Both the position numbers and the translations under genes were made by a program. Shown here in pieces: positions 6,649-13,479 of a DNA stretch of 16,843 bases. Origin of the DNA: LMUY01 sp964246185 (GTDB lineage Bacteria > Pseudomonadota > Alphaproteobacteria > Acetobacterales > Acetobacteraceae); NCBI GenBank assembly GCA_964246185.1, contig CAXTPP010000075.1:1-16843 (forward strand), read 5' to 3'. The notes beneath the pieces are model-generated. The model searched no databases and was not told the origin of the DNA. It saw only the letters and a program-made list of their open reading frames with translations. How positions within the stretch are numbered: position 1 is the first letter of the stretch; the number at the start of each line of letters is the position of its first letter.

Positions 6649-7505
6649 AGCACCGCCGGCAGTCGCACCCGCATCCGCCGGATGCGGCGGGGGTCGGCGT
6701 CCAGCACGCGAAACTCCACGCCTGACGGATGCGTGACCACCTCGCCCCGCGCCGGCACCCGGCCGGCCACGGTGAAGATCAGCCCGCCCACCGTGTCGAT
6801 GTCGGCCTCCCGCTCCGCCTCTGACAGCACGGGGCCGACGCGCGCCTCGAATGCTTCCACCGGCAGCCGGGCGTCCAAGTCCAGGGTGCCGTCCGCGCGC
6901 TCGGTGATGAGCGGGGCGTCCTCCTCGTCGTGCTCGTCCGCGATGTCGCCGGTGATGGTCTCGACCAGGTCCTCGATCGTCACCAGGCCGTCGATGCCGC
7001 CGTACTCGTCCACCACCAGCGCCAGGTGGATGCGGGCCTGGCGCATCTGCAGCAGCAGGTCCAGCACAGGCACCTGCGGCGCCACCATCAGCGGGGTGCG
7101 CACGATGGCCGCGAGGTCGAACGCCTCCGGCCGGCCGGCGTAGGCGAACACGTCTTTGACGTGGACCATGCCCACGATCTCGTCCAGCTGCTCGCGGAAC
7201 ACCGGCATCCGGGAATGGCCCTCGCGCCTGAGCTGCTCCAGCGCCTGCTCGAAGCTCGCATCGACCGAGATGGCCACGATGTCCGCGCGCGGGATCATCA
7301 CGTCGTCCGCCGTGGTGCCGCGCAGGCGCAGCACGTTGGCGATCAAGGCGCGCTCCTGCCGGTCCAGCTCGGGCGCAACGCCGGGTTGCTGCACGGCGTC
7401 GGCGGCCTCCTGCACCAGCTCGGCGATGCTGTCGCGGACGCTGTGCTCCGGGCTGCGGCGCAGCTTGTGGCGCAGCCGGGTCAGGAAGGAGGCCGTCTCG
7501 CTCAT
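6630..7505 (-). CDS. corC: CorC/HlyC-family protein, CBS pair plus CorC_HlyC domain
   Basis: A 291-residue soluble protein of the CorC/HlyC (TlyC) type, linked to magnesium/cobalt homeostasis and found beside phoH-ybeY in most alphaproteobacteria. The order is a charged N-terminal helix, then two CBS motifs that bind adenine nucleotides (VMIPRADIVAISVDASFEQA, and HLALVVDEYGGIDGLVTIED ending in LVETITGDI), then the CorC_HlyC C-terminal domain (DTVGGLIFTVAGRVPARGE and FRVLDADPRRIRRMRV). No membrane segments are present, as expected for the short CorC form. The ATG at 7505 overlaps the ybeY stop by four bases (ATGA) and is preferred to the in-frame start four codons upstream. It is the last gene of the operon; the lnt gene that often follows is absent. 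Confidence 0.92.
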   Translation of the reverse strand: MSETASFLTRLRHKLRRSPEHSVRDSIAELVQEAADAVQQPGVAPELDRQERALIANVLRLRGTTADDVMIPRADIVAISVDASFEQALEQLRREGHSRMPVFREQLDEIVGMVHVKDVFAYAGRPEAFDLAAIVRTPLMVAPQVPVLDLLLQMRQARIHLALVVDEYGGIDGLVTIEDLVETITGDIADEHDEEDAPLITERADGTLDLDARLPVEAFEARVGPVLSEAEREADIDTVGGLIFTVAGRVPARGEVVTHPSGVEFRVLDADPRRIRRMRVRLPAVLADAAE

Positions 7506-7954
7506 CCGCGCCGCCACGGGTTGGGCACGCGCAGCCGGTGCAGGATGCGGGCCTCGCGCAGCTCCATCCGCCGCGCCGCGCCCGCGCCGTCATGGCCGTG
7601 CCCGCGCAGGTGCAGCGCGCCGTGCACCACCAGGTGGGCCAGCACGTGCGCGACCCGGCGGCCACCGGCGCGCGCCTCCCGCCGCACCACGCCGGCGGCG
7701 AGCACCACGTCGCCGCTGTCGAAGGTCAGCACGTTGGTCGGCTTGTTGCGGCCGCGGTGGCGCGCGTTCAGCCGCTGCACCGCCCCATCGGAGGCGAGCA
7801 CCACGGCGCCCACCCCGCCGGCGGCGGCGGCGGCCCGGGCGGCCAGCCGCTCGACCCGGGGGACCATGCGACGCCATGCCGGATCGTTGACCAGGATAGG
7901 AGTCCCGCCATCCCCGGAAGGGGCGTCGGGACTCCAGCTACTTGGCGGCTCCAT
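7502..7954 (-). CDS. ybeY: Endoribonuclease YbeY, rRNA maturation factor
   Basis: A 150-residue zinc-dependent endoribonuclease that takes part in 16S rRNA 3'-end maturation and ribosome quality control. The substrate groove residues appear in NARHRGRNKPTNVLTFDSGD, and the three zinc-binding histidines in HLVVHGALHLRGHGHD (family pattern HGxLHLxGxDH, with GHGHD here in place of the more common GYDH). The N-terminus has ILVNDPAWRR, typical of alphaproteobacterial members. The start overlaps the end of phoH by 17 bases and the stop overlaps the corC start, so the three genes are coupled. Several Ala/Gly-rich insertions make the middle look less conserved, but all key residues are present. Confidence 0.93.
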   Translation of the reverse strand: MEPPSSWSPDAPSGDGGTPILVNDPAWRRMVPRVERLAARAAAAAGGVGAVVLASDGAVQRLNARHRGRNKPTNVLTFDSGDVVLAAGVVRREARAGGRRVAHVLAHLVVHGALHLRGHGHDGAGAARRMELREARILHRLRVPNPWRRG

Positions 7955-8963
7955 CGCTCTCCCGCTTGGCCCGGCCGCGGGTGTCCCGCTCGGCCACAGC
8001 CCGTTGCTCGTAGGCGTCGACGATGCGGGCCACCAGCGGATGGCGCACCACGTCGCGCACGTCGAACCGGTTGACGCCGATGCCCTGGACGCCTTCCAGC
8101 GTGTCCAGCGCGTCGCGCAGGCCGGAGCGGGTGCCGGGGGGCAGGTCCACCTGGGTGAGGTCCCCTGTGACGACCATGCGGGTGCCCTCGCCCATGCGGG
8201 TGAGGAACATCTTCATCTGCGCCGGCGTGGTGTTCTGCGCCTCGTCCAGGATCACGAAGGCATGGCGCAGGGTGCGCCCCCGCATGAAGGCGAGCGGGGC
8301 GACCTCGATCTCGCCGGTGCCCATGCGGCGGGACACCTGGTCCCCCGGCATCATGTCCCCCAAGGCGTCGTACAGCGGACGCAGGTAGGGATCGACCTTC
8401 TCCTTCATGTCGCCGGGCAGGAAGCCGAGCCGCTCGCCCGCCTCCACCGCCGGGCGGGACAGCACGATGCGTTCCACCTGGCCGGAGGAGAGCAGCGCCA
8501 CCGCCTGCGCCACCGCGAGATAGGTCTTGCCGGTGCCGGCGGGGCCGATGCCGAACACCATCTCGTGCCGGGCCAGCATGTCCATGTAGGCGGCCTGGCC
8601 GGGGGAGCGGGGGCCCACGGAGCCGCGCCGGGTGCGGATGGCGGGCAGGTCCGGCAGCGGCAGCCGCGGGTCCGCATCGGCGCCGCGGCCGACGGTCATG
8701 CGGATGACGGCGTCCACGTCCCCGCTGGCGACGCCCTGGCCGGATTGCAGGCGCTGCCACAGTCCGCCCAGGGCGGACTGGGCCGCTTCCACCTGCGGCG
8801 GCTCGCCGGTGATCGACACGCGGTTGCCCCGGCAAGCGAGACGCACGCCCAACCCCTGCTCCAGCCGCGCAAGGTGCCGGTCGTGGTCCCCCAGCAGCAG
8901 CGGCAACAGGGCGTTGTCATTGAACTGCATGGTCACGGCACGGCCAGGAGCGCCGGGCGGCAT
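7938..8963 (-). CDS. phoH: PhoH-family ATPase (PhoL/YbeZ)
   Basis: A 341-residue cytoplasmic nucleotide-binding protein of the PhoH-like (YbeZ) type, which partners YbeY in rRNA processing and has a helicase-like P-loop domain. The N-terminal KH-like region runs from FNDNALLPLLLGDHDRHL to about residue 110. The ATPase core then shows Walker A (GIGPAGTGKTYLAVAQAVAL), VLSRPAVEAGERLGFLPGDM, Walker B (HAFVILDEAQNTTPAQMKMF) and the VVTGDLTQVDLP sensor. I chose ATG 8963 because family members usually have about ten residues before the FxDNALL motif; ATG 8930 (330 residues) is the alternative. It begins 29 bp after the miaB stop. Confidence 0.94.
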   Translation of the reverse strand: MPPGAPGRAVTMQFNDNALLPLLLGDHDRHLARLEQGLGVRLACRGNRVSITGEPPQVEAAQSALGGLWQRLQSGQGVASGDVDAVIRMTVGRGADADPRLPLPDLPAIRTRRGSVGPRSPGQAAYMDMLARHEMVFGIGPAGTGKTYLAVAQAVALLSSGQVERIVLSRPAVEAGERLGFLPGDMKEKVDPYLRPLYDALGDMMPGDQVSRRMGTGEIEVAPLAFMRGRTLRHAFVILDEAQNTTPAQMKMFLTRMGEGTRMVVTGDLTQVDLPPGTRSGLRDALDTLEGVQGIGVNRFDVRDVVRHPLVARIVDAYEQRAVAERDTRGRAKRESDGAAK

Positions 8964-8992
8964 CGTCACGGCGAGGGCCGGAACAGGATGTG

Positions 8993-10348
8993 TCAAGCGC
9001 AGGCGTACTCCTCTACCAGGGTTCCAGAAAGCGATGTGGGGGTGGTTGCAACGATCTTCACCCGCGTTTCCCCGCCAACCAGAGATAAAGGCCCGGGGAA
9101 GTGCACGGGTTGCAACGCGGGGGTGCGCCCGCCGAGCTGACCGGGGCGGCGGCCCGGCCCGGTCACCAGCACCGTCACCAGGCACCCGGCGCTGCCGGCG
9201 TTGAAGGCGGCCTGGCTGTCGCGCAGCGCCGCCTGCAATTCCTGCAGCCGGGCATCCTTCACCGCCTCCGCCACCTGGCCCGGCGCACCCGCCGCAGGGG
9301 TGCCGGGGCGGGCGGAGTACTTGAACGAGAACGCCTGGGCGAACCCCGTCTCCCGCACCAGCGCCATGGTGGCGGCATGGTCCGCATCCGTCTCGCCGGG
9401 GTGGCCGACAATGAAGTCCGAGGACAGGGCAAGGTCCGGGCGGGCGTCGCGCAGCCGGCCCACCAGGCGGCGGTAGTCGTCCGCGGTGTGGCGGCGGTTC
9501 ATGGCGGCCAGCATCCGGTCCGAGCCGGATTGCACGGGCAGGTGCAGGAACGGCATCAGCTGCGGCACGTCCCGGTGCGCGGCGACCAGCGCCGGGTGCA
9601 TGTCGCGCGGGTGGCTGGTGGTGTAGCGGAGGCGCAGCAGGCCGGGGATGGCGGCCAGCGCCCTGATCAAGTCCGCCAGGCCCCACCGCTCGCCGTCCGG
9701 CGACTGCGCCGCCCAGGCGTTGACGTTCTGGCCGAGCAGGGTGATCTCGCGCGTGCCACCCGCCACCATGCGCCCGGCCTCGGCCAGCACGGCGGCAGCG
9801 GGCCGGCTCATCTCGGCGCCGCGGGTGTAGGGCACCACGCAGAACGAGCAGAACTTGTCGCAGCCCTCCTGCACGGTGAGGAAGGCGGTCAGCCCCTGGC
9901 TCGCCGCCTGCTCCGGCAGCGCGTCGAACTTCTCCACCGTGGCGAAGTCCGTCTCGACCACCGCCCCGGCGGCGCGGCTGGCGCGGGCCACCATCTCCGG
10001 CAGGCGGTGATAGGTCTGCGGCCCCATCACGATGTCCACGAACGGCGCGCGGAGCAGCAGCGCGTCCCCCTCCGCCTGCGCCACGCACCCGGCGACGGCC
10101 AGCACGGTGCGCTTGCCCAGCGCCGCCCGGGCCTCCTTGATGACGCGCAGGCGGCCGAGCTCGGAGAACACCTTCTCCGCCGCGCGCTCGCGGATGTGGC
10201 AGGTGTTGAGGATGACCATGTCCGCATCGTCCGCGCCCTGTGCGGGGGCGTAGCCGAGCGGGGCCAGCGTGTCCGCCATGCGGGCGCTGTCGTACACGTT
10301 CATCTGGCAGCCCCAGGTGATGACATGCAGACGCTTCGGGTCAGGCAT
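8993..10348 (-). CDS. miaB: tRNA-2-methylthio-N6-dimethylallyladenosine synthase MiaB
   Basis: A 451-residue radical-SAM methylthiotransferase that converts i6A to ms2i6A at position 37 of UNN-decoding tRNAs. The N-terminal UPF0004 domain supplies three cysteines for the auxiliary 4Fe-4S cluster (WGCQMN, LNTCHIRERAAEKVFSELGR, AVAGCVAQAEGD). The radical-SAM domain has CxxxCxxC in EGCDKFCSFCVVPYTRG, followed by GGTREITLLGQNVNAW, HLPVQSGSDRMLAAMNRRHT and SSDFIVGHPGETD. A C-terminal TRAM domain ends in SLSGTL. ATG 10348 (MPDPKRLHVITWGCQMN) is preferred; the frame also reaches a TTG at 10420, which would add a Pro/Thr-rich stretch. It leads the operon with phoH, ybeY and corC. Confidence 0.96.
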   Translation of the reverse strand: MPDPKRLHVITWGCQMNVYDSARMADTLAPLGYAPAQGADDADMVILNTCHIRERAAEKVFSELGRLRVIKEARAALGKRTVLAVAGCVAQAEGDALLLRAPFVDIVMGPQTYHRLPEMVARASRAAGAVVETDFATVEKFDALPEQAASQGLTAFLTVQEGCDKFCSFCVVPYTRGAEMSRPAAAVLAEAGRMVAGGTREITLLGQNVNAWAAQSPDGERWGLADLIRALAAIPGLLRLRYTTSHPRDMHPALVAAHRDVPQLMPFLHLPVQSGSDRMLAAMNRRHTADDYRRLVGRLRDARPDLALSSDFIVGHPGETDADHAATMALVRETGFAQAFSFKYSARPGTPAAGAPGQVAEAVKDARLQELQAALRDSQAAFNAGSAGCLVTVLVTGPGRRPGQLGGRTPALQPVHFPGPLSLVGGETRVKIVATTPTSLSGTLVEEYACA

Positions 10349-10458
10349 GGCGGCGTCGGTGCTCCGCCGGGGATATCCCGGGGTGCGGGGAGCAGTGGGC
10401 GAGGCGGTGGGGCTGGTCAAGCTCCGCAGGTTTTTTGAGCCTTCGCTGGGTGCGTGAG

Positions 10459-10487
10459 TGTGAGCGGATGCGGACGTTGGCTGTCAA
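10459..10487 (-). promoter_or_regulatory. Possible -35 element upstream of miaB
   Basis: On the minus strand a perfect TTGACA (10487-10482) lies about 135 bp before the miaB ATG. Seventeen bases downstream is CTCACA, a poor -10 match. It is the best sigma-70-like candidate in the 217-bp gap between miaB and the toxin gene. Confidence 0.25.
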
Positions 10488-10519
10488 GCTGGAACGGGTG
10501 TGCCCCGGTTCAAATTTCA

Positions 10520-10554
10520 CCACCTGGTGGGAGACAGCAATGATTCATTGCTGT
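10520..10554. repeat. Two adjacent palindromes between toxin gene and miaB
   Basis: CCACC-T-GGTGG at 10520-10530 is followed four bases later by a 21-bp palindrome made of ACAGCAATGA (10534-10543), T, and TCATTGCTGT (10545-10554). They start 12 bp beyond the toxin stop codon. They could end the toxin-antitoxin transcript (hairpin, no U-run) or be an operator upstream of miaB. The single central base favours a protein-binding site over an RNA hairpin. Confidence 0.5.
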
Positions 10555-10565
10555 TGCTTGGCCAA

Positions 10566-10871
10566 TTAATTTTCGAAAAGTGCAGCGTGCGATCCAGCCC
10601 GGGTGAAGACGATCCGAAGCTCTGTCCTGTCGTAGATCAGCAACACGTCGCCGCCCATGTGGCATTCGTGAAATCCGGCCCAGCTTCCGGTCAATTCGTG
10701 TTCAAGGTGAATGGCGTCCAGTGGGCCTTCGTTGGCGATGAGCTTCATCATCAAAGCTTTTAGCTGCTCCATGTTGCACTTGCCAGAGCGCTCCAGTCTT
10801 ATCCAGTCTTTATTGAACTCTCTCGTGTAATCGACTTCTAGCGGAGGCTTAGTCTTGTGCTTCTTCCCCAA
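10566..10871 (-). CDS. YafQ/RelE-superfamily mRNA interferase toxin
   Basis: A type II toxin of about 101 residues, predicted to cut mRNA in the ribosomal A site. Family features are VDYTREFNKDWIRLERSG, MEQLKALMMKLIANEGPL, HELTGSWAGFHECHMGGDVL, LLIYDRTELRIVFTRAG and a C-terminal SHAALF, close to the E. coli YafQ ending THAALF. YafQ's catalytic His and Phe/Tyr region at the C-terminus is kept. No ATG is available. TTG 10871 gives the N-terminus seen in homologues and overlaps the antitoxin by 23 bp; GTG 10901 would add ten residues. Overlap with the antitoxin gene upstream is normal for such modules. Codon use is less GC-biased than that of the core genes, which suggests acquisition. Confidence 0.85.
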   Translation of the reverse strand: MGKKHKTKPPLEVDYTREFNKDWIRLERSGKCNMEQLKALMMKLIANEGPLDAIHLEHELTGSWAGFHECHMGGDVLLIYDRTELRIVFTRAGSHAALFEN

Positions 10872-11133
10872 CTTTGGCTTCGAGGGCACTGAACATCTCA
10901 CGTGCGTTCTTAAATCGTGATGTCTTTCTGTTCATAATTTTCCTGGCCTCGCTCATCGCAGCGATGGTCGTGGAGTTTGGGGTAAACAATCCAATGGGGA
11001 TTGCCTTCTCCTTCGCGATACGGGTCAGGACAACCCTGATGACGTCAGAGACGTTCAGGCCGACGTCCTCCAAGACGGCTGCAGCTGCATTCCTGACCTC
11101 ATCATCGATTCGCGCGCGAACATATCCGTTCAT
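10849..11133 (-). CDS. RelB/DinJ-family antitoxin
   Basis: A 94-residue antitoxin that should bind and neutralise the YafQ-like toxin encoded immediately downstream and repress the shared promoter. The N-terminal ribbon-helix-helix DNA-binding part reads NGYVRARIDDEVRNAAAAVL then EDVGLNVSDVIRVVLTRIAK, and EKAIPIGLFTPN is the usual RelB/DinJ continuation. The acidic/helical C-terminus (about residues 55-94) is the toxin-binding part. ATG 11133 has a good ribosome site (GGAGA, about five bases upstream). The stop lies inside the toxin gene. This order, antitoxin first, is standard for dinJ-yafQ. Confidence 0.88.
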   Translation of the reverse strand: MNGYVRARIDDEVRNAAAAVLEDVGLNVSDVIRVVLTRIAKEKAIPIGLFTPNSTTIAAMSEARKIMNRKTSRFKNAREMFSALEAKVGEEAQD

Positions 11134-11164
11134 CTGGTCTCCAATTTCTTAAATATGCTGCCGA

Positions 11165-11197
11165 GCAGGAATGTAGCTCATTTGGGCAACATCCTGC
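11165..11197. promoter_or_regulatory. Inverted repeat upstream of the antitoxin gene
   Basis: GCAGGA-A-TGT (11165-11174) faces ACATCCTGC (11189-11197), nine pairs with one bulged base, 32 bp before the antitoxin ATG. The position suits an autoregulatory operator bound by the RelB-type antitoxin; this is inferred from location only. Confidence 0.35.
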
Positions 11198-11235
11198 AAC
11201 TTGTTCCGAGGGTCCCGGTCCAGCCCGGCCGCGAT

Positions 11236-11469
11236 GCTTAAAAATGCCGTCCCGCCCCGCCACCTACCGACCATGCAAGACGCCACTCCCCACGACCCCG
11301 TCGGCTGGCACGGCGCCACCATCCTGTGCGTGCGGCGCGATGGGCATGTGGCCATGGCCGGGGATGGCCAGGTCACGCTCGGGCAGACCGTCATCAAGGG
11401 CAACGCGCGCAAGGTCCGCCGCATCGGCGCGGGGAGCGGGCGCTCGCCGGGTTCGCAGGCGCCACGGCG
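11236..11469 (+). repeat. Direct repeat of hslV 5' region, left copy
   Basis: This segment matches 13480-13714 with a constant offset of 2244 bp up to about 11432, then with a one-base deletion and several substitutions to 11469. It includes about 37 bp upstream of the hslV start, so the duplication is of a chromosomal segment and not only of coding sequence. The two copies bracket the sulfite dehydrogenase genes. Confidence 0.9.
11273..11469 (+). pseudogene. hslV: hslV fragment, 5' end only
   Basis: A broken copy of the N-terminal part of the HslV peptidase. It encodes MQDATPHDPVGWHGATILCV and VAMAGDGQVTLGQTVIKGNA, nearly identical to the intact gene 2.2 kb downstream. A one-base deletion around 11432 throws the frame off after GNARKVRRIGAG, and the similarity stops at 11469, well before the full gene length. 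The residue that should become the catalytic N-terminal threonine (HG-T-TIL in the intact copy) is alanine here (HG-A-TIL). The frame closes at 11509 with unrelated residues. A functional peptidase is excluded; the segment is best read as a duplication scar. Confidence 0.9.
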
Positions 11470-11519
11470 TTGCCGAACCCTTCCTGAATGGCAGTGGCAT
11501 GAATACTAAGTCGCTTGAA

Positions 11520-11589
11520 CCTCCGCTTGCGGCTAATTGCGGGCTTTTCCGTTTCGCGGAGGAGGTGATAGCTTTGCGTGTCTCAAAGC
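11520..11589 (+). promoter_or_regulatory. Structured leader in front of the sulfite dehydrogenase gene
   Basis: CCTCCGC (11520-11526) can pair with GCGGAGG (11556-11562). The second arm runs into AGGAGGTGAT (11559-11568), a ten-base match to the 16S anti-Shine-Dalgarno end. A second hairpin, GCTTTG/CAAAGC (11571-11576, 11584-11589), lies between this site and the GGGGGA just ahead of ATG 11603. No convincing start codon directly follows the strong site. Masking of the ribosome site by the first hairpin is an inference. Confidence 0.35.
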
Positions 11590-11602
11590 AGGGGGACCCT
11601 CC

Positions 11603-12847
11603 ATGCGCAACACGGGCATCTCACGCCGCGACGCAGCCGCCAAGCTGTTGCAGATGGCTGCGGTCGGCGCTGCGGCCCCGCTGGCGGCGCGCGCCCAGGT
11701 GCCGCCTGCCCTGCCGGAGTCAATGCTCGGCCAGGGCGCCCCTGCCGATGACCCGGCCTACGGCGTGCCTGCGCCCACCGAGCGCGGCGTGGTCCGCCGC
11801 TTCCGCACGCCGCCCGCGTTCAGCACCGCCGCCTCCGCGCTGACGCCGCTGCAGGACCTGCACGGCATCATCACGCCGAACGGGCTGCACTACACGCGCG
11901 ACCACGCCGGCACGCCCGCGATCAACCCGGACGGCCACCGCCTGCTGGTCCACGGCATGGTACGGCGGCCCATGCTGTTCACCATGGACGACCTGATGCG
12001 GTTTCCCTCGGTCAGCGCCGTGCACTTCCTGGAATGCTCCGGCAACTCGCAGCTGTGGAAGCCGGAGAAGGTCAAGCCGGACTGGACGGCGCAGGACACC
12101 CACGGCCTGATCAGCTGTGCCGAGTGGACCGGGGTGCGCCTGGCGGACGTGCTGGACGAAGCCGGGCTGCAGCCCGGCGCGCGGTGGATGCTGGCGGAAG
12201 GGGCGGACGCCGCCGGGCTGACCCGCTCCGTCCCCGTGGCCAAGGCGCTGGACGATGCGATCCTCGCCTACGCGCAAAACGGCGAGCGCCTGCGGCCCGA
12301 GCAGGGATACCCGCTGCGGCTGTTCCTGCCCGGGTTCGAGGGCAATATGAGCGTCAAGTGGCTGCACCGGCTCAAGTTCGGCGACCAGCCGTTCTACACG
12401 CGCGAGGAGACGGCGAAATATACCGGCCTGCTGCCGGACGGCTCGGCGCGGCAGTTCGTGTTCGTGATGGAGGTCAAGTCCGTCATCACCCGGCCCTCTG
12501 GTGGCCAGATGTTGCGCGCGCCGGGCTTCCAGGAGATCAGCGGGCTCGCCTGGTCGGGCAACGGGGCGATCCGGGGCGTCGATGTGTCCACGGATGGCGG
12601 GGCGAGCTGGCGCCGCGCGAAGCTGCAGGAGCCGGTGCTGCCGAAATGCCTCGCCCGGTTCCGGCTGCCCTGGCAGTGGGACGGCGGCCCGGCCACGCTG
12701 TTGAGCCGCGCGGAGGACGACACGGGCGCGGTGCAGCCGACCCACGCCGCGCTGACCGCCGAGCGGGGGACCAATTCCTATTACCATTACAACGGCATCC
12801 ACGCCTGGCGCGTGGCCCCGGATGGGGCGGTGGGCATTGCAGTTTAG
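11603..12847 (+). CDS. soxC: Sulfite dehydrogenase, molybdopterin subunit (SoxC-like)
   Basis: A 414-residue periplasmic oxidoreductase of the sulfite oxidase family. The N-terminus is a Tat signal (ISRRDAAAKLLQMAAVGAAA, cleavage probably after ARA). The oxidoreductase domain carries the molybdenum-ligand cysteine in HFLECSGNSQLWKP, with GLISCAEWTGVRLADVLDEA and LFLPGFEGNMSVKWLHRLKF typical of SoxC. The C-terminal Mo-co dimerisation domain has ISGLAWSGNGAIRGVDVSTD and ends near YYHYNGIHAWRV. It oxidises sulfite or a protein-bound sulfur group and passes electrons to the cytochrome c encoded next. ATG 11603 is chosen for the Tat signal and the upstream GGGGGA. No other sox genes are in the window, so it may serve sulfite detoxification and not a full Sox pathway. 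Confidence 0.92.
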   Translation: MRNTGISRRDAAAKLLQMAAVGAAAPLAARAQVPPALPESMLGQGAPADDPAYGVPAPTERGVVRRFRTPPAFSTAASALTPLQDLHGIITPNGLHYTRDHAGTPAINPDGHRLLVHGMVRRPMLFTMDDLMRFPSVSAVHFLECSGNSQLWKPEKVKPDWTAQDTHGLISCAEWTGVRLADVLDEAGLQPGARWMLAEGADAAGLTRSVPVAKALDDAILAYAQNGERLRPEQGYPLRLFLPGFEGNMSVKWLHRLKFGDQPFYTREETAKYTGLLPDGSARQFVFVMEVKSVITRPSGGQMLRAPGFQEISGLAWSGNGAIRGVDVSTDGGASWRRAKLQEPVLPKCLARFRLPWQWDGGPATLLSRAEDDTGAVQPTHAALTAERGTNSYYHYNGIHAWRVAPDGAVGIAV

Positions 12848-12902
12848 CCGCAGCAGAGTTTCTCACCATCGTAACAGGTGTCTAGAGGACGACCGCCCTC
12901 TG

Positions 12903-13451
12903 GTGGGGTTCGGGGCAACGCCCCGATCTTTGCTTTACTTCGGTGGCGCGCTGGCACTGCTCTGCGCCCTGTCGTGCCCCGCCGCAGCGCAGCCCCTCGG
13001 CATCGGGCGGGACGCTGCGCCGGCTGAGGTCGCCGCCTGGGACAGCGACGTGCGGCCGGACGGGTCGGGATTGCCATTCGGCCGCGGCAGCGTGGCGGAG
13101 GGCCAGGCGGTGTTCGTGCAGGCTTGCGGCGCCTGCCACGCGATGTCCGGCAAGCCAGGGCCGGCGCCGGCCCTGGTGGGCGGCATCGGGTCGCTGGCCT
13201 CCGCCAAGCCGGTCCGCACCGTGGGCAGCTACTGGCCCTATGCCACGACGGTGTTCGACTACATACGCCGCGCCATGCCTTTCAACGCGCCGCACTCGCT
13301 GAGCGACGACCAGGTCTATGCCGTGACGGCCTACGTGCTGAACGCGAACGGCATCGTTCCGGCAGATGCCGTGCTGGACCATGACACGCTGCCAGGCATC
13401 CGCATGCCCAACCGCGACGGCTTCCGCAGCGTGTGGCACGAGGCGCCCTAG
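12903..13451 (+). CDS. soxD: Mono-heme cytochrome c, SoxD-like sulfite dehydrogenase electron acceptor
   Basis: A secreted cytochrome c of about 182 residues that should accept electrons from the SoxC-like subunit. A Sec signal (RSLLYFGGALALLCALSCPA ending in AAQ) precedes the mature domain. The heme site is QACGACHAMSGKPGPAP (CxxCH) and the axial Met is in IRRAMPFNAPHSLSDDQVY. TVGSYWPYATTVFDYI and a late MPNRDGF are characteristic of SoxD-type partners. Only one heme motif is present, whereas Paracoccus SoxD is diheme. The start is uncertain: GTG 12903 gives a signal peptide with a basic n-region; the frame opens back to ATG 12822, overlapping soxC, and TTG 12930 is a shorter option. Confidence 0.85.
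   Translation: MGFGATPRSLLYFGGALALLCALSCPAAAQPLGIGRDAAPAEVAAWDSDVRPDGSGLPFGRGSVAEGQAVFVQACGACHAMSGKPGPAPALVGGIGSLASAKPVRTVGSYWPYATTVFDYIRRAMPFNAPHSLSDDQVYAVTAYVLNANGIVPADAVLDHDTLPGIRMPNRDGFRSVWHEAP
12910..12931 (+). terminator. Terminator-like hairpin at the soxC-soxD junction
   Basis: TCGGGGC (12910-12916) pairs with GCCCCGA (12920-12926) across AAC and is followed by TCTTT. A second small stem (AGAGG 12884-12888, CCTCT 12897-12901) precedes it. It lies inside the first codons of the cytochrome gene if GTG 12903 is the start. It may be an attenuating hairpin or a common intergenic hairpin element captured in the 5' end of the gene. Confidence 0.35.
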
Positions 13452-13479
13452 CCACCTGGCTGCCAGGCCAGAGCGCCAC

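Noticed and set aside
6930..9140. Plus-strand open frame of more than 700 codons opposite corC-ybeY-phoH
   Set aside because: Antisense shadow: all three minus-strand genes have complete motifs and coupled starts, and this frame has none.
10495..10530. tRNA-like T-loop (GGTTCAAATTTCACCACC) suggesting a tRNA fragment or att site
   Set aside because: The bases on either side of the loop do not pair, and no anticodon or acceptor arm can be built.
11171..11215. D-arm-like GTAGCTCATTTGGGC suggesting a tRNA
   Set aside because: No acceptor, anticodon or T stem of the right spacing is present; the local pairing is better explained by the inverted repeat at 11165-11197.
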